From G965267605 sp965267605 (GTDB lineage: Bacteria; Bacteroidota; Bacteroidia; Flavobacteriales_E; Vicingaceae): a stretch of 64,000 nt of DNA. Below, piece by piece: positions 34,176-43,293 of this stretch. Under the pieces are notes generated by a model. It was not told the DNA's origin and made no database searches. It worked only from the letters and a program-made list of their open reading frames with translations. Numbering within the stretch: position 1 is the stretch's first letter; the number at the start of each line of letters is the position of its first letter. The stretch lies in contig OZ254088.1 of NCBI GenBank assembly GCA_965267605.1, positions 2,852,001-2,916,000 on the forward strand, read 5' to 3'. The position numbers were made by a program, and so were the translations under genes.

Positions 34176-36326
34176 TCAGCGCAAGAAGTAGCGACCTTTT
34201 CTAGGGAAGATCAGCCACTTTTTCTTTACCAATTTCTTACCAGAACGATTATCCAGTGCACCCTTGCCACCCACATGTATAACTGCCTTTCGGTGCATTT
34301 GAACATTGGCACCCTTCTGGATGACCATCTTTCCTTCCTTGATATGGATTTCACATTTCCCATTGATTCCCATCCACGCACCTTTCTCAACAATCAACTG
34401 ACTTCCTTCCCTGAGAATGATTTTGGAGGATGGCATCATTTCCAATGAACTGCCTGTTCTACACACCATATGCGTTTTGCCTGCGTACCAAAGATGGTCT
34501 CCCTCCCTCTCTGGCTTCCTGATTCTTGTTGGTGTTCTGCTCCGATCCAAGGTTAACCTTGCATTCCTCTGCAATCCCAGGGATGGAACATTCTTGAACC
34601 GTTTGGGTGGAACAACAATGGTGTCTGCACACCAACGTGCCTCATCCCATATGTACGGTTGATCAAATCGAACAGAAACCAAAACAGATCCATCATCCAA
34701 CTGGTCGCCTACCTCAATCCGAAGACCATTGATTACAACTTGCCTGTTGTTCCTTTTCGTCCTTAAAGGGCCATTTTCACTCAACAATGTCATCATACTC
34801 GCACTGGAAGGATTGGTGCCCGTTCCAATAACATTTGTTCCATTTTGAGTAAAGGCATGTCGCTCATGTCCGAGCCAGAAAAGACGCTTGGCATATGTGC
34901 CTCCAGACCCTTCAATGGCCAGAAAAACCTGCTCTTTCTTTAGAATGTTTCCATTGCTATCCAGGTCGTAAGCAGGTATCTCCATATCCTGATTTCCGGT
35001 AAGCGGATTCTCCCATTTTTTCTTCTTTTCAAAAGGCGTATACATGGCACTATTGACACAAGCATTCTGCTGTTGTGCCTCCCATTCAAATAGATAATCG
35101 TAACACCCATCTGCAGGAATTGGCCGCAAGTAATCCCCGTGACCTTTGAATGCATTTGGGCCGGTTGAATCTTCTTTCGCCACCTGCAAATACATGTATA
35201 TACCCGGCACCGGGCCAGCAACACACTCGTTATCGTCATACTGGAACCGATCGAAGCCAGAATTGTTTCTGCCCTTCAACTGATGGTTCTCTATCCATAT
35301 CCATTGCGGAAATACTTTATCTGGAATACCTGGCAATCGAATTCTCAGTGCATCACCGGTGCTCACAAAATCACGCAAGACAAAATTGAACTGGCCCTGC
35401 CCTTCACTTATGTCTCCGTTTACTGTTTTACCATTTCCATCCTTACACCGAATCCCGTACTTCGCGCCCTTTGGTTTCCATCCAAAGCGCCTACGATCCC
35501 ATGCGTTACATGTAAGAAAACTAGAGTTTGCTCCTCCCAGCATACTCCATCCACCCTGAGATGGAATAAAGTAACCTGCGCCCGCACCCAGGCCTCCCCC
35601 CACGTGGAAGTTATTACCCCCGAAAAGCATGTGGTTGAACTCATGCCTTACTATGGAAAAGGGAAAATGAGATCCTCCAGTAAATTGCGAGTGAGTATTG
35701 CTTTCATAACCATATAACTTCCTCCATGTGCCAGGTGCTGTATTGCCTGAGGCCCTTCCCCAGCGATGATAGTTTCTGAGAAATAACATCACGTGATCAT
35801 ATTGAAATGGTGAGTCAGCTCCTTTCACTTTAGGTGCTCCCGGCCTGTTACAGTTTTTCCATAGGTCAAAATCCTTTACGCTGAGATTTGAATGTGTCTT
35901 CAGCTCTCCTCGATCATTGAGCTTCTTCCGGATCAACTCCTTCACCTTATAGAAGTTGTGGATGTTTACTTCAGACTCTTTTACGGTAACAACCTGATCA
36001 ATATAATCTCCCAGTACCTGAAACTTATTGAAAGAGCATTCCGCATAGTACTTGGTCATCTCGGCTTTGGGTTGACCGGTCCAATGCGGGTCGAAAAGCT
36101 TGTCCTTATACGCAGGTAGTTTTCCTGGCATCCAAAATGGTGTGCCTTCTAAATGCGGATCAAGCTGTGGTTTGAGATCGTACTCTATCTCAGCGAAAAT
36201 CACCAGCACACGTAGCTGCCCAGAGGTGGGTAGGTACCAGCCATGCCTGGCATTTATCTCCTGCCCAAATGTGTGCAACGACAACAACCATCCGCCTAGT
36301 ATGCATATCTTCGCTCTCCACTTCAT
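34176..36326 (-). CDS. Secreted HEXXH protein, putative zinc metallopeptidase
   Basis: 716 residues. Signal peptide 1-21 (ending HTFGQ). His228-Glu229-Phe-Asn-His232 in SIVRHEFNHMLFGG is a zinc-peptidase HEXXH motif; His241 is a possible third ligand, unlike the metzincin HEXXHXXGXXH spacing. The N-terminal half (LRVLVIFAEIEYD, YYAECSFNKFQVLGDYI) is reminiscent of the M6/immune-inhibitor-like group. The C-terminal ~90 residues form short beta repeats of about 11 residues (EGSQLIVEKGA, NGKCEIHIKEG, KGKMVIQKGA style), like a small beta-helix. No T9SS sorting domain is obvious, so the export route beyond the periplasm is unclear. Starts 17 bases from the divergent tadA start. Confidence 0.7.
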   Translation of the reverse strand: MKWRAKICILGGWLLSLHTFGQEINARHGWYLPTSGQLRVLVIFAEIEYDLKPQLDPHLEGTPFWMPGKLPAYKDKLFDPHWTGQPKAEMTKYYAECSFNKFQVLGDYIDQVVTVKESEVNIHNFYKVKELIRKKLNDRGELKTHSNLSVKDFDLWKNCNRPGAPKVKGADSPFQYDHVMLFLRNYHRWGRASGNTAPGTWRKLYGYESNTHSQFTGGSHFPFSIVRHEFNHMLFGGNNFHVGGGLGAGAGYFIPSQGGWSMLGGANSSFLTCNAWDRRRFGWKPKGAKYGIRCKDGNGKTVNGDISEGQGQFNFVLRDFVSTGDALRIRLPGIPDKVFPQWIWIENHQLKGRNNSGFDRFQYDDNECVAGPVPGIYMYLQVAKEDSTGPNAFKGHGDYLRPIPADGCYDYLFEWEAQQQNACVNSAMYTPFEKKKKWENPLTGNQDMEIPAYDLDSNGNILKKEQVFLAIEGSGGTYAKRLFWLGHERHAFTQNGTNVIGTGTNPSSASMMTLLSENGPLRTKRNNRQVVINGLRIEVGDQLDDGSVLVSVRFDQPYIWDEARWCADTIVVPPKRFKNVPSLGLQRNARLTLDRSRTPTRIRKPEREGDHLWYAGKTHMVCRTGSSLEMMPSSKIILREGSQLIVEKGAWMGINGKCEIHIKEGKMVIQKGANVQMHRKAVIHVGGKGALDNRSGKKLVKKKWLIFPRKGRYFLR

Positions 36327-36343
36327 CGCAATAAAGTTAGGAC

Positions 36344-36802
36344 TTGAATTTAGAGCTTAGTCAGGAAGAGTTGGATGCCCGTTTCATGAACGAGGCATTG
36401 AAGCAGGCGGAGTTCGCTATGAGTCAGGATGAAGTTCCTGTTGGTGCGGTCATTGTTTGTGAAAACCAGATCATTGCCAGAGCATATAATTATGTGGAGC
36501 ATCTGAATGATGTTACTGCACACGCGGAGATGCAGGCGGTAACTTCAGCCGCTAATTTTCTCGGTGGAAAGTACCTCAACGAATGTACCCTTTACGTTAC
36601 GCTTGAACCCTGCCCTATGTGTGCAGGTGCTTTGTTTCAGGCGAAATTGGGGCGATTAGTGTACGGTGCCGCTGATTTGAAAAAAGGATTTACGATGTAT
36701 GAACCTGCCATTCTACATCCAAAAACAGAGGTTGTTGGAGGAATTTTAAATGATGCCTGTGGTTCTATCCTAACAGAATTCTTTGCCGCGAAAAGAACAT
36801 AA
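36344..36802 (+). CDS. tadA: tRNA adenosine(34) deaminase
   Basis: 152 residues from a TTG; an in-frame stop lies two codons upstream and the conserved FMNEALKQAEFA helix needs residues before the first ATG (36386), so TTG is preferred. Zinc ligands are His60 with Glu62 (HAEMQAV), and Cys90 and Cys93 (PCPMCAGA). It converts A34 to inosine in tRNA-Arg(ACG). Its start is divergent from, and only 17 bases away from, the HEXXH gene. Confidence 0.93.
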   Translation: MNLELSQEELDARFMNEALKQAEFAMSQDEVPVGAVIVCENQIIARAYNYVEHLNDVTAHAEMQAVTSAANFLGGKYLNECTLYVTLEPCPMCAGALFQAKLGRLVYGAADLKKGFTMYEPAILHPKTEVVGGILNDACGSILTEFFAAKRT

Positions 36803-36821
36803 TTGCTAACGAAGTGTAGTA

Positions 36822-36829
36822 TATATTTG
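36822..36829 (+). promoter_or_regulatory. -7 element of the bacilliredoxin gene
   Basis: TATATTTG, perfect TAnnTTTG, 18 bases before the ATG. A TTG at 36803-36805 lies 16 bases upstream, somewhat shorter than the usual 19-21 spacing. Confidence 0.5.
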
Positions 36830-36847
36830 ACCTAAACAATATTAGAT

Positions 36848-37261
36848 ATGTATCCAGAAGAATTAGTTGCACCCATGAAGTCCGAGCTTACTGATGCCGG
36901 TTTTCAGGAACTGCTAACTCCCGAGCAGGTTGATGAAGCTTTGAAACCAGAAAACGGAACCGTACTGGTAATGGTGAACTCGGTATGTGGCTGCGCGGCT
37001 GCCAATGCAAGGCCGGCTGTGAAGATGGCTGCTGGTCATGCCAAGGTTCCTTCACACATGACGACAGTTTTTGCTGGGGTTGATAAAGATGCTGTGGAGC
37101 AGGCAAGAAAGTACATGCTGCCTTATCCTCCTTCTTCACCATCTATTGCTCTTTTCAAAGATGGCAAGTTGGTTCACTTTATAGAAAGACATCACATTGA
37201 GGGGCGTCCTGCGGAGATGATCGCAGAGAATCTTACGGGCGCGTTTGATGAGTTCTGCTAG
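36848..37261 (+). CDS. BrxA/BrxB family bacilliredoxin
   Basis: 137 residues. The thioredoxin-fold protein carries Cys47-Gly-Cys49 in VMVNSVCGCAAANARP, the CGC centre of the YphP/YqiW (BrxA/BrxB) family that removes bacillithiol from protein thiols in Firmicutes and other bacillithiol users. Many Bacteroidota also carry bacillithiol genes. PYPPSSPSIALFKDG holds the usual cis-proline loop. It stands as a single gene or pairs with the next one. Confidence 0.92.
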   Translation: MYPEELVAPMKSELTDAGFQELLTPEQVDEALKPENGTVLVMVNSVCGCAAANARPAVKMAAGHAKVPSHMTTVFAGVDKDAVEQARKYMLPYPPSSPSIALFKDGKLVHFIERHHIEGRPAEMIAENLTGAFDEFC

Positions 37262-37303
37262 CCGAATTCTGTGGATTTATACTTCCGTATGGTCTAACCA
37301 GCA

Positions 37304-37717
37304 ATGGTTAAGCCCATCATACTCTTGATATTAGGACTACTTGTAACCTTAGTAGGCACCTCACTTTGTGCGCAAAGACTTGAGCATAAAAGTTACTACG
37401 ACCATGGAAATCTTCAGTGTACAGGTTTTCTGAAGGATTCTGTTAGGGTTGGACGATGGAAATTCTTTTATCCCTCTGGTCAATTGTGCGCCAAGGGGAA
37501 ATTCAGGAATGGTAGAGCAAAAGGATTATGGCGTTACACATACCCTGATGGTCTGAATCGCAGGTGCAGATGGATCCAGTTTCAGGATTGTACGCTTCAG
37601 ACCAGGATCAAATACCACGAGAAAGAGGGGCCGTGGATCATTCAACAATATTGCTTTTCAGACGGGCAATGCCGAAAATTCAAGAACGGCAAATATTTAG
37701 GGTGGGGTAAGCCTTAA
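37304..37717 (+). CDS. Small exported protein with MORN-like repeats
   Basis: 137 residues. Signal peptide 1-23 (ending LCAQ). Three to four MORN/YwqK-like beta-hairpin repeats follow: YYDHGNLQCTGFLKDSVRVG, WKFFYPSGQLCAKGKFRNG and WRYTYPDGLNRR, then a less regular repeat. Such repeats occur in many Bacteroidota exported proteins of unknown role. It shares a palindromic TTAA stop with the convergent lepA gene. Confidence 0.72.
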   Translation: MVKPIILLILGLLVTLVGTSLCAQRLEHKSYYDHGNLQCTGFLKDSVRVGRWKFFYPSGQLCAKGKFRNGRAKGLWRYTYPDGLNRRCRWIQFQDCTLQTRIKYHEKEGPWIIQQYCFSDGQCRKFKNGKYLGWGKP

Positions 37718-39507
37718 TCTTCCAGCTTAAGAACGGCAAGGAATGCCTGCTGCGGAACTTCAACGTTTCCGATTTGCCGCATGCGTTTCTTGCCCTTTTT
37801 CTGTTTCTCCAGAAGTTTTCTCTTTCTGGAGATGTCTCCACCGTAACACTTTGCAGTAACATCTTTACGTAGTGCTTTCACGGTCTCCCTTGCAATAATT
37901 TTAGAGCCAATTGCAGCCTGAACCGCAATATCGAATTGCTGTCTTGGGAGCAATTCACGAAGCTTCACACAAATCTTCTTACCAAGCTCAAATGCTTTGT
38001 CCTTGTGTATTAACGCTGACAATGCATCCACCTGATCTCCATTCAGTAGAAGGTCCATCTTCACCAATTTTGAAGATCTGTAACCAATTGGATGATAGTC
38101 GAAAGATGCATACCCTCTGGAGATGGTCTTCAGTCTATCGTAAAAGTCAAAGACAATCTCCGCCAATGGTAAATCGAACTGCAGTTCTACTCTATCGGTA
38201 GTCAGATACACCTGATTCTTGATTTCACCTCTTCTTTCAATACACAAATTCATGATGGTACCAACGTACTCCGCCTTCGTAATGATCTGTGCATTGATAT
38301 AAGGTTCCTCGATCCTTTCCAACTTACTTGGATCAGGCATGTCAGAGGGGTTGTTCACCAAAATCTGCTCATCAGGATCAGCAGTTAGGTAAGCAAAGTA
38401 TGACACGTTGGGCACGGTTGTGATCACCGTCATGTCAAACTCTCTTTCCAATCGCTCCTGAATAATCTCCATGTGAAGCATTCCCAAGAAACCACACCTA
38501 AATCCAAAACCAAGGGCGGCAGAAGATTCCGGTTCAAAAGTCAGTGACGCATCGTTCAGTTGCAGTTTCTCAATTGCTTCACGTAGCTCTTCGTATTCGT
38601 CTGTATCAACCGGATAGATTCCTGCGAATACCATTGGCTTCACATCTTCGAATCCCTGAATGGCATCAGCCGGATTGTCTACGTGTACGATGGTATCACC
38701 AACCTTAACTTCACGAGCCTGCTTGATTCCTGAAATGATGTATCCAACGTCACCTGTGTTGATCGATTTTCTCGGCTCTTGATTAAGCTTCAGTACACCA
38801 ATTTCATCAGCGAAATATTCCTTACCTGTAGCAACGAACTTCACCTTATCACCCTTTTTGATTGAACCATTCAGGACCTTGAAATAAGCATTGATGCCTC
38901 TGAACGGATCGAATACTGAATCAAAAATCAATGCTTGAAGCGGTGCATCAGGATTTCCTTTTGGCGGTTCAACTCTTTCAACAATTGCTTCTAAAATCTT
39001 GTCTACGCCCAGCCCTGTCTTTCCACTAGCCGCAAGAATCTCTTCCCGGTCACAGCCAATCAAATCAACAATCTGATCTTTCACTTCTTCTGGCATTGCG
39101 CTCGGAAGATCCATCTTGTTCAGTACTGGAATAATCTCAAGATCGTGTTCCAGCGCTAAATAAAGATTGGATATCGTTTGCGCTTGAATACCCTGCGAAG
39201 CATCAACTATCAGGAGTGCACCCTCGCAAGCCGCAATCGATCTTGAAACTTCATAAGAGAAGTCAACGTGACCTGGTGTGTCGATAAGATTCAGCGTATA
39301 AGCTTTGCCATCCAGCTCATAATTCATTTGAATGGCGTGACTCTTAATCGTAATACCTCTTTCCCTTTCAAGGTCCATGTTGTCCAGGGTCTGCTCTTGA
39401 AGCTCTCTGTCCGAGATTGTTTGGGTAACCTCCAATAGTCGATCTGCCAGGGTACTTTTACCATGGTCGATGTGAGCTATAATGCAGAAATTCCGAATCT
39501 GATCCAT
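37714..39507 (-). CDS. lepA: Elongation factor 4 (LepA)
   Basis: 597 residues from the ATG at 39507, giving the family N-terminus MDQIRNFCIIAHIDHGKST with the P-loop at 11-19. Further G motifs are DTPGHVDF and NKMDLPSA. The LepA-specific C-terminal domain is present (RAISRGYASFDYHP style, GGDISRKRKLLEKQK). It back-translocates or remodels ribosomes stalled under ionic stress. An ATG at 39528 exists, but the -7 box at 39526-39533 overlaps it, so it cannot be the start if that box is used. Confidence 0.97.
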   Translation of the reverse strand: MDQIRNFCIIAHIDHGKSTLADRLLEVTQTISDRELQEQTLDNMDLERERGITIKSHAIQMNYELDGKAYTLNLIDTPGHVDFSYEVSRSIAACEGALLIVDASQGIQAQTISNLYLALEHDLEIIPVLNKMDLPSAMPEEVKDQIVDLIGCDREEILAASGKTGLGVDKILEAIVERVEPPKGNPDAPLQALIFDSVFDPFRGINAYFKVLNGSIKKGDKVKFVATGKEYFADEIGVLKLNQEPRKSINTGDVGYIISGIKQAREVKVGDTIVHVDNPADAIQGFEDVKPMVFAGIYPVDTDEYEELREAIEKLQLNDASLTFEPESSAALGFGFRCGFLGMLHMEIIQERLEREFDMTVITTVPNVSYFAYLTADPDEQILVNNPSDMPDPSKLERIEEPYINAQIITKAEYVGTIMNLCIERRGEIKNQVYLTTDRVELQFDLPLAEIVFDFYDRLKTISRGYASFDYHPIGYRSSKLVKMDLLLNGDQVDALSALIHKDKAFELGKKICVKLRELLPRQQFDIAVQAAIGSKIIARETVKALRKDVTAKCYGGDISRKRKLLEKQKKGKKRMRQIGNVEVPQQAFLAVLKLED

Positions 39508-39525
39508 CTCTCCTCCGAAGCTCGG

Positions 39526-39533
39526 CAAAGGTA
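39526..39533 (-). promoter_or_regulatory. -7 element of lepA
   Basis: TACCTTTG on the minus strand, perfect TAnnTTTG, 18 bases before the ATG at 39507. It fixes the start choice for lepA. Confidence 0.5.
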
Positions 39534-39717
39534 GTTGAATAATTGTTCATTTTTTGCCCCATGATGCAACCTTTTTATAGGGTAATGCATCTAGTTGTTA
39601 GCGTACTTTTTGTACCAAAAAATGAAGACAAACAACAAAGGTGAATTAGGAATCCAACAAACTGGCAAATTTTATTCTGAATCGCCTACAAAGCCTCAAT
39701 TACTGGGCATTTTTTGT

Positions 39718-39725
39718 TAATTTTG
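39718..39725 (+). promoter_or_regulatory. -7 element of the 822-residue surface-protein gene
   Basis: TAATTTTG, perfect TAnnTTTG, 64 bases before the ATG at 39790. No -33 TTTG at proper distance. The 260-base region 39530-39789 also holds a GTAC-TTTTT-GTAC inverted repeat near 39607-39619 and otherwise nothing recognisable. Confidence 0.4.
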
Positions 39726-39789
39726 TTGTTCTGGTTTTGTGACGAATTGAACGAGTTAAAACCAGGCCAAAAGTTTAAATAGAATTACG

Positions 39790-42258
39790 ATGATGAAACG
39801 ACTTGGCTTACTAGCAATCACATTCTCTCTCCTGCTGTTAGGAGGCGTTTCAAACAAGGCGAATGCATCGCATGGTGCAGCATTTGAATTGACTTATGAC
39901 CACCTCGGTGGATTGCAATACAGAATTTATGCATCATTCTACAGGGAATGTACTGGTATCAGTGCCCCTTCCAGTTTGACGGTATACTACACCTCTTCTT
40001 GTGCTCCACAAGGTAGTGTTACACTATCGCAAGTAGGTGGTACAGGTGTGACCGTTCCTGCAAAGTGTATTACCTCGTCAGTATGTACCCAAGAATGGAA
40101 GTATACCGGTGTTGTTACACTTCCCCAGGCTTGTCACGACTGGATGTTCTGGACTCAGACATGCTGTAGACCAGGGAACAATCAAAACATTACAGGGGGA
40201 GGTATGTATTGGGAAGCATTCCTAAACAACCTCGATTTCAATAACAACAACTCACCGAAGTTCAACAGTAATGTTGCGGTAAGAGACTTCTGTGTTGGAG
40301 CCAAAGCATTCTTCGATCAGTCCGTTACGGAAATTGATGGAGACTCCATATCGTATGCCCTTATTCCTGCAAGACAGAACAACTATCCCGGAGTTACGGT
40401 AACATACGTTAACCCTTACAGTGCTACCAATCAGATTCCTGTGGTAACACCTCCAGGATTGAAAATGAACAACCAAACAGGTGTGTTTGAGTTTACGCCC
40501 TCACAAACATTTACTGGGTCTTTCTGCTTCATGGTTGAGGAGTGGAGATGGGATACTACCATTGTGAATCCTGGTCTACCTACGCAGTACACCGTTATTG
40601 CCAGAAAGAAGATCGGGCACATCATGCGCGACCTTCGTGTAATCTTCGGCACCAACTGTACTGTTACACCGCCAATTCCTTACGGTGACCTTGATGCGCA
40701 ACAGAATCCTATCTATGACGCATCCACTGGTTTCCCGGAAATCAGGCTAGACTGTGGAGTCGACACGTTCGATATCAACGTTCCTGCCGGTGCGGCATGT
40801 GGGTCGGTCAATCCGTTTGGTACAGACTGGAAGATCATATCGGCAACAACTGGACTTGCTGTAGGGCCATTCATTGGTGCCAATACCAACTGTTTGAACG
40901 GTGTGTCGAACAGAATTACTATGAAACTTCTTGCTGGTCTTGGTGCTGGCAACTACTACATCATCCTGAAGAAAGGAAATGACCTCAATACCATTGTTTC
41001 TGATTGTGGAATTGAGCGGCCTGAATTTGTGGATACCTTGATTCTTAAGGTAAGTGGTAAGGCGCAGTCACCATTGACTGATCAGTCTATCTGCTTCCCA
41101 ACGCAGGGATATCCAACATTGCAGCTTCAGAATGGTTCTGCCGGTATCACCTGGTTCTTTAATGGAACTGCATTACCGGATACAGGTTTAGCGATCATCG
41201 CTGACTCAACAGGAGCGTACTCTGCTACATGGAACTACCAGGGATGTCCTGGATCTGATACGGTCAACATTGCGATCAATATGGACCCTGACCCAGATCT
41301 GCCAGACGTAGCCATATGTACTGGATCACCATTCCCTAAAGTTGGATCAGGTGTGCCAAATGCGGCAGTGTATTCTTGGACATATAACGGCATTCCATTC
41401 GGTGGCAATAACGACAGTGTTCAATTGGTCGGTCCGGGTACTTACATACTCAACGTAACTGATCAGAACGGTTGTGCTGCTGCCGACACGTTTACATTAA
41501 CGGTTAATCCTGATCTACAAATTCAGATCGGTGCAACAAGCGATTCAATCTGTAGTACAGACCAAGCTGCACTTGTAAGCCTTCTTACAGGCGTGCCTGG
41601 TGCTACTGATTATGCCTGGACGGTGAATGGCTCAGCTATTTCGATCAATGCTCCGGGAGTTAATTTTGCTGGTTCAGGTTCTGGACTGTACATTCTTACG
41701 GTAACTACTGATCCGAACTGTACGGGTACGGATTCCATTTGGCTGCATGTTGATCAAGTGCTTCCTGCTCCGGATGTTACGTGTGGTGTTAAGGATGAAG
41801 CTACAGTTACATTTAGCTGGGATCCAATCCCAGGAGCTACGGGTTACCTGGTTAGCTTGGATGGTGGGGCTACCTGGATTCCTTCAAGTGGAACTACTTC
41901 GCATGATGCCGATATCAATATTCAGACCGTTATGGTTAAAGCAACTTCAGATACGAAATGTCCTGAAGGATTGATTGCTGAGTCTGGAGAATGCTTCAAC
42001 CCAATCATTGTTCCTAACGTAATTACACCAAGTGTTGTAGATGGTAAGAACGATGTACTTAGAATTCCATTCCTGGAACTGTATACTGAGAACAGTATCG
42101 TTATCTATGACAGATGGGGCAGAAAAGTCTATGAAGCCAATCCTTACAAGAACGATTGGGATGGTGGCGGCCATTCAGATGGCACATACTACTATATCCT
42201 GAATCTTAACGATGAGGACAACCAGGTATTCAAAGGAAATATTACGATCTTGAAGTAA
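39790..42258 (+). CDS. T9SS type B (gliding-motility-associated C-terminal domain) surface protein
   Basis: 822 residues. Signal peptide about 1-26 (ending ANA). The N-terminal ~290 residues form a module shared with the 873-residue protein at 43867: HGAAFELTYDHLGGLQYRI, DGDSISYALIP, TGVFEFTP, EEWRW and IMRDLRVIFG. Ig-like/PKD-like segments follow, rich in Asn, Thr and Cys, including a fibronectin-like unit near 660-720. The C-terminal ~80 residues (NVITPSVVDGKNDVLRIPF, IYDRWGRKVYE, DGTYYYILNL) are the type B sorting domain. Predicted surface adhesin or sheath component, not an enzyme. ATG 39793 is an equal start. Confidence 0.88.
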   Translation: MMKRLGLLAITFSLLLLGGVSNKANASHGAAFELTYDHLGGLQYRIYASFYRECTGISAPSSLTVYYTSSCAPQGSVTLSQVGGTGVTVPAKCITSSVCTQEWKYTGVVTLPQACHDWMFWTQTCCRPGNNQNITGGGMYWEAFLNNLDFNNNNSPKFNSNVAVRDFCVGAKAFFDQSVTEIDGDSISYALIPARQNNYPGVTVTYVNPYSATNQIPVVTPPGLKMNNQTGVFEFTPSQTFTGSFCFMVEEWRWDTTIVNPGLPTQYTVIARKKIGHIMRDLRVIFGTNCTVTPPIPYGDLDAQQNPIYDASTGFPEIRLDCGVDTFDINVPAGAACGSVNPFGTDWKIISATTGLAVGPFIGANTNCLNGVSNRITMKLLAGLGAGNYYIILKKGNDLNTIVSDCGIERPEFVDTLILKVSGKAQSPLTDQSICFPTQGYPTLQLQNGSAGITWFFNGTALPDTGLAIIADSTGAYSATWNYQGCPGSDTVNIAINMDPDPDLPDVAICTGSPFPKVGSGVPNAAVYSWTYNGIPFGGNNDSVQLVGPGTYILNVTDQNGCAAADTFTLTVNPDLQIQIGATSDSICSTDQAALVSLLTGVPGATDYAWTVNGSAISINAPGVNFAGSGSGLYILTVTTDPNCTGTDSIWLHVDQVLPAPDVTCGVKDEATVTFSWDPIPGATGYLVSLDGGATWIPSSGTTSHDADINIQTVMVKATSDTKCPEGLIAESGECFNPIIVPNVITPSVVDGKNDVLRIPFLELYTENSIVIYDRWGRKVYEANPYKNDWDGGGHSDGTYYYILNLNDEDNQVFKGNITILK

Positions 42259-42282
42259 CTACATCTGGGTACATCAAGGCAC

Positions 42283-42311
42283 AAACCCCGCCATTGGCGG
42301 GGTTTATTTTT
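42283..42311 (+). terminator. Intrinsic terminator after the 822-residue gene
   Basis: AAACCCCGCC (42283-42292) pairs perfectly with GGCGGGGTTT (42296-42305) around ATT, a 10-base stem, followed by ATTTTTAT. A strong Rho-independent terminator. Its loop and right arm overlap the metF promoter. Confidence 0.92.
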
Positions 42312-42320
42312 ATACATTTG
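42294..42320 (+). promoter_or_regulatory. metF promoter, overlapping the preceding terminator
   Basis: TACATTTG at 42313-42320 is a perfect TAnnTTTG, 19 bases before the metF ATG. A TTG at 42294-42296, inside the terminator loop, lies 16 bases upstream as a possible -33 element. Confidence 0.55.
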
Positions 42321-42339
42321 TCACCCATTTTCTTAGGAT

Positions 42340-43293
42340 ATGAACGTAATAGAGCGCATAGAGCAGTCGGACAAGCCGCTATTCTCGTTTGAGATACTTC
42401 CTCCGCTTAAGGGGAGTAGCATTCAGGCGCTTTATGATAGTATTGATCCTCTTGTAGAGTTCAATCCGTCCTTTGTGAATGTTACTTACCATCGAGAAGA
42501 ATACGTTTACAAAAAACGGGAAAAGGGATATCTGGAGAAGATTGCCATAAAAAAGCGACCGGGTACTGTTGGTATTTGTTCCGCCATCAGCACGAAGTAC
42601 AAAATGGATGCCGTACCGCACCTGATCTGCGGTGGATTTACAAAAGAAGAAACGGAAAATGCCTTGATTGATTTGAACTTCCTTGGCATCAACAATGTGC
42701 TGGCGCTAAGAGGAGACCCCATCAAAACTGAAGCGCAATTTATTCCGGAAGAAGGCGGTAACAGGTATGCTGTAGAATTGGTGAAGCAGATCGTGGACAT
42801 GAACAATGGTGTTTACCTGGACGATGAACTGGAAAATCCAGCACCTACTAATTTCTGTATAGGTGTTGCAGGATATCCTGAAAAGCATTTCGAGTCGCCC
42901 AACATGAGCACAGATCTTGAATTCCTTAAGGCCAAGATCGATGCAGGTGCACACTATATCGTTACCCAGCTTTTCTTTGACAACCAGCGGTATTTTGATT
43001 TCGTTGCTAAGTGCAGAGAAGTTGGCATTGACGTCCCGATTATTCCAGGAATCAAGCCAATTGCTACGCAACGCCATCTTCAATTCCTACCTAAGTTCTT
43101 CAATATTGATATTCCTGAAGATCTTGCGACAGCGGTAGCTAAATGCTCAGATAATGCGGCAGTAAAGCAAGTTGGAATTGAGTGGGCCATTCAGCAATCC
43201 AAGGAACTGGTTGACAATGGCGTTCCCGGTATTCACTACTATACAATGGGGAAATCTACGCAGGTGAAGCAGATTGCTGCTGCTGTGTTCTAA
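42340..43293 (+). CDS. metF: Methylenetetrahydrofolate reductase
   Basis: 317 residues. TIM-barrel FAD enzyme reducing 5,10-methylene-THF to 5-methyl-THF for methionine synthesis. The N-terminus LFSFEILPPLKGSS holds the catalytic glutamate region, VTYHREE the conserved strand, VLALRGDP the folate loop and YIVTQLFFDN a flavin-contact segment; GVPGIHYYTMG closes the barrel. The 3' end overlaps ribE on the opposite strand by 38 bases. No SAM riboswitch can be seen in the short leader. Confidence 0.97.
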   Translation: MNVIERIEQSDKPLFSFEILPPLKGSSIQALYDSIDPLVEFNPSFVNVTYHREEYVYKKREKGYLEKIAIKKRPGTVGICSAISTKYKMDAVPHLICGGFTKEETENALIDLNFLGINNVLALRGDPIKTEAQFIPEEGGNRYAVELVKQIVDMNNGVYLDDELENPAPTNFCIGVAGYPEKHFESPNMSTDLEFLKAKIDAGAHYIVTQLFFDNQRYFDFVAKCREVGIDVPIIPGIKPIATQRHLQFLPKFFNIDIPEDLATAVAKCSDNAAVKQVGIEWAIQQSKELVDNGVPGIHYYTMGKSTQVKQIAAAVF

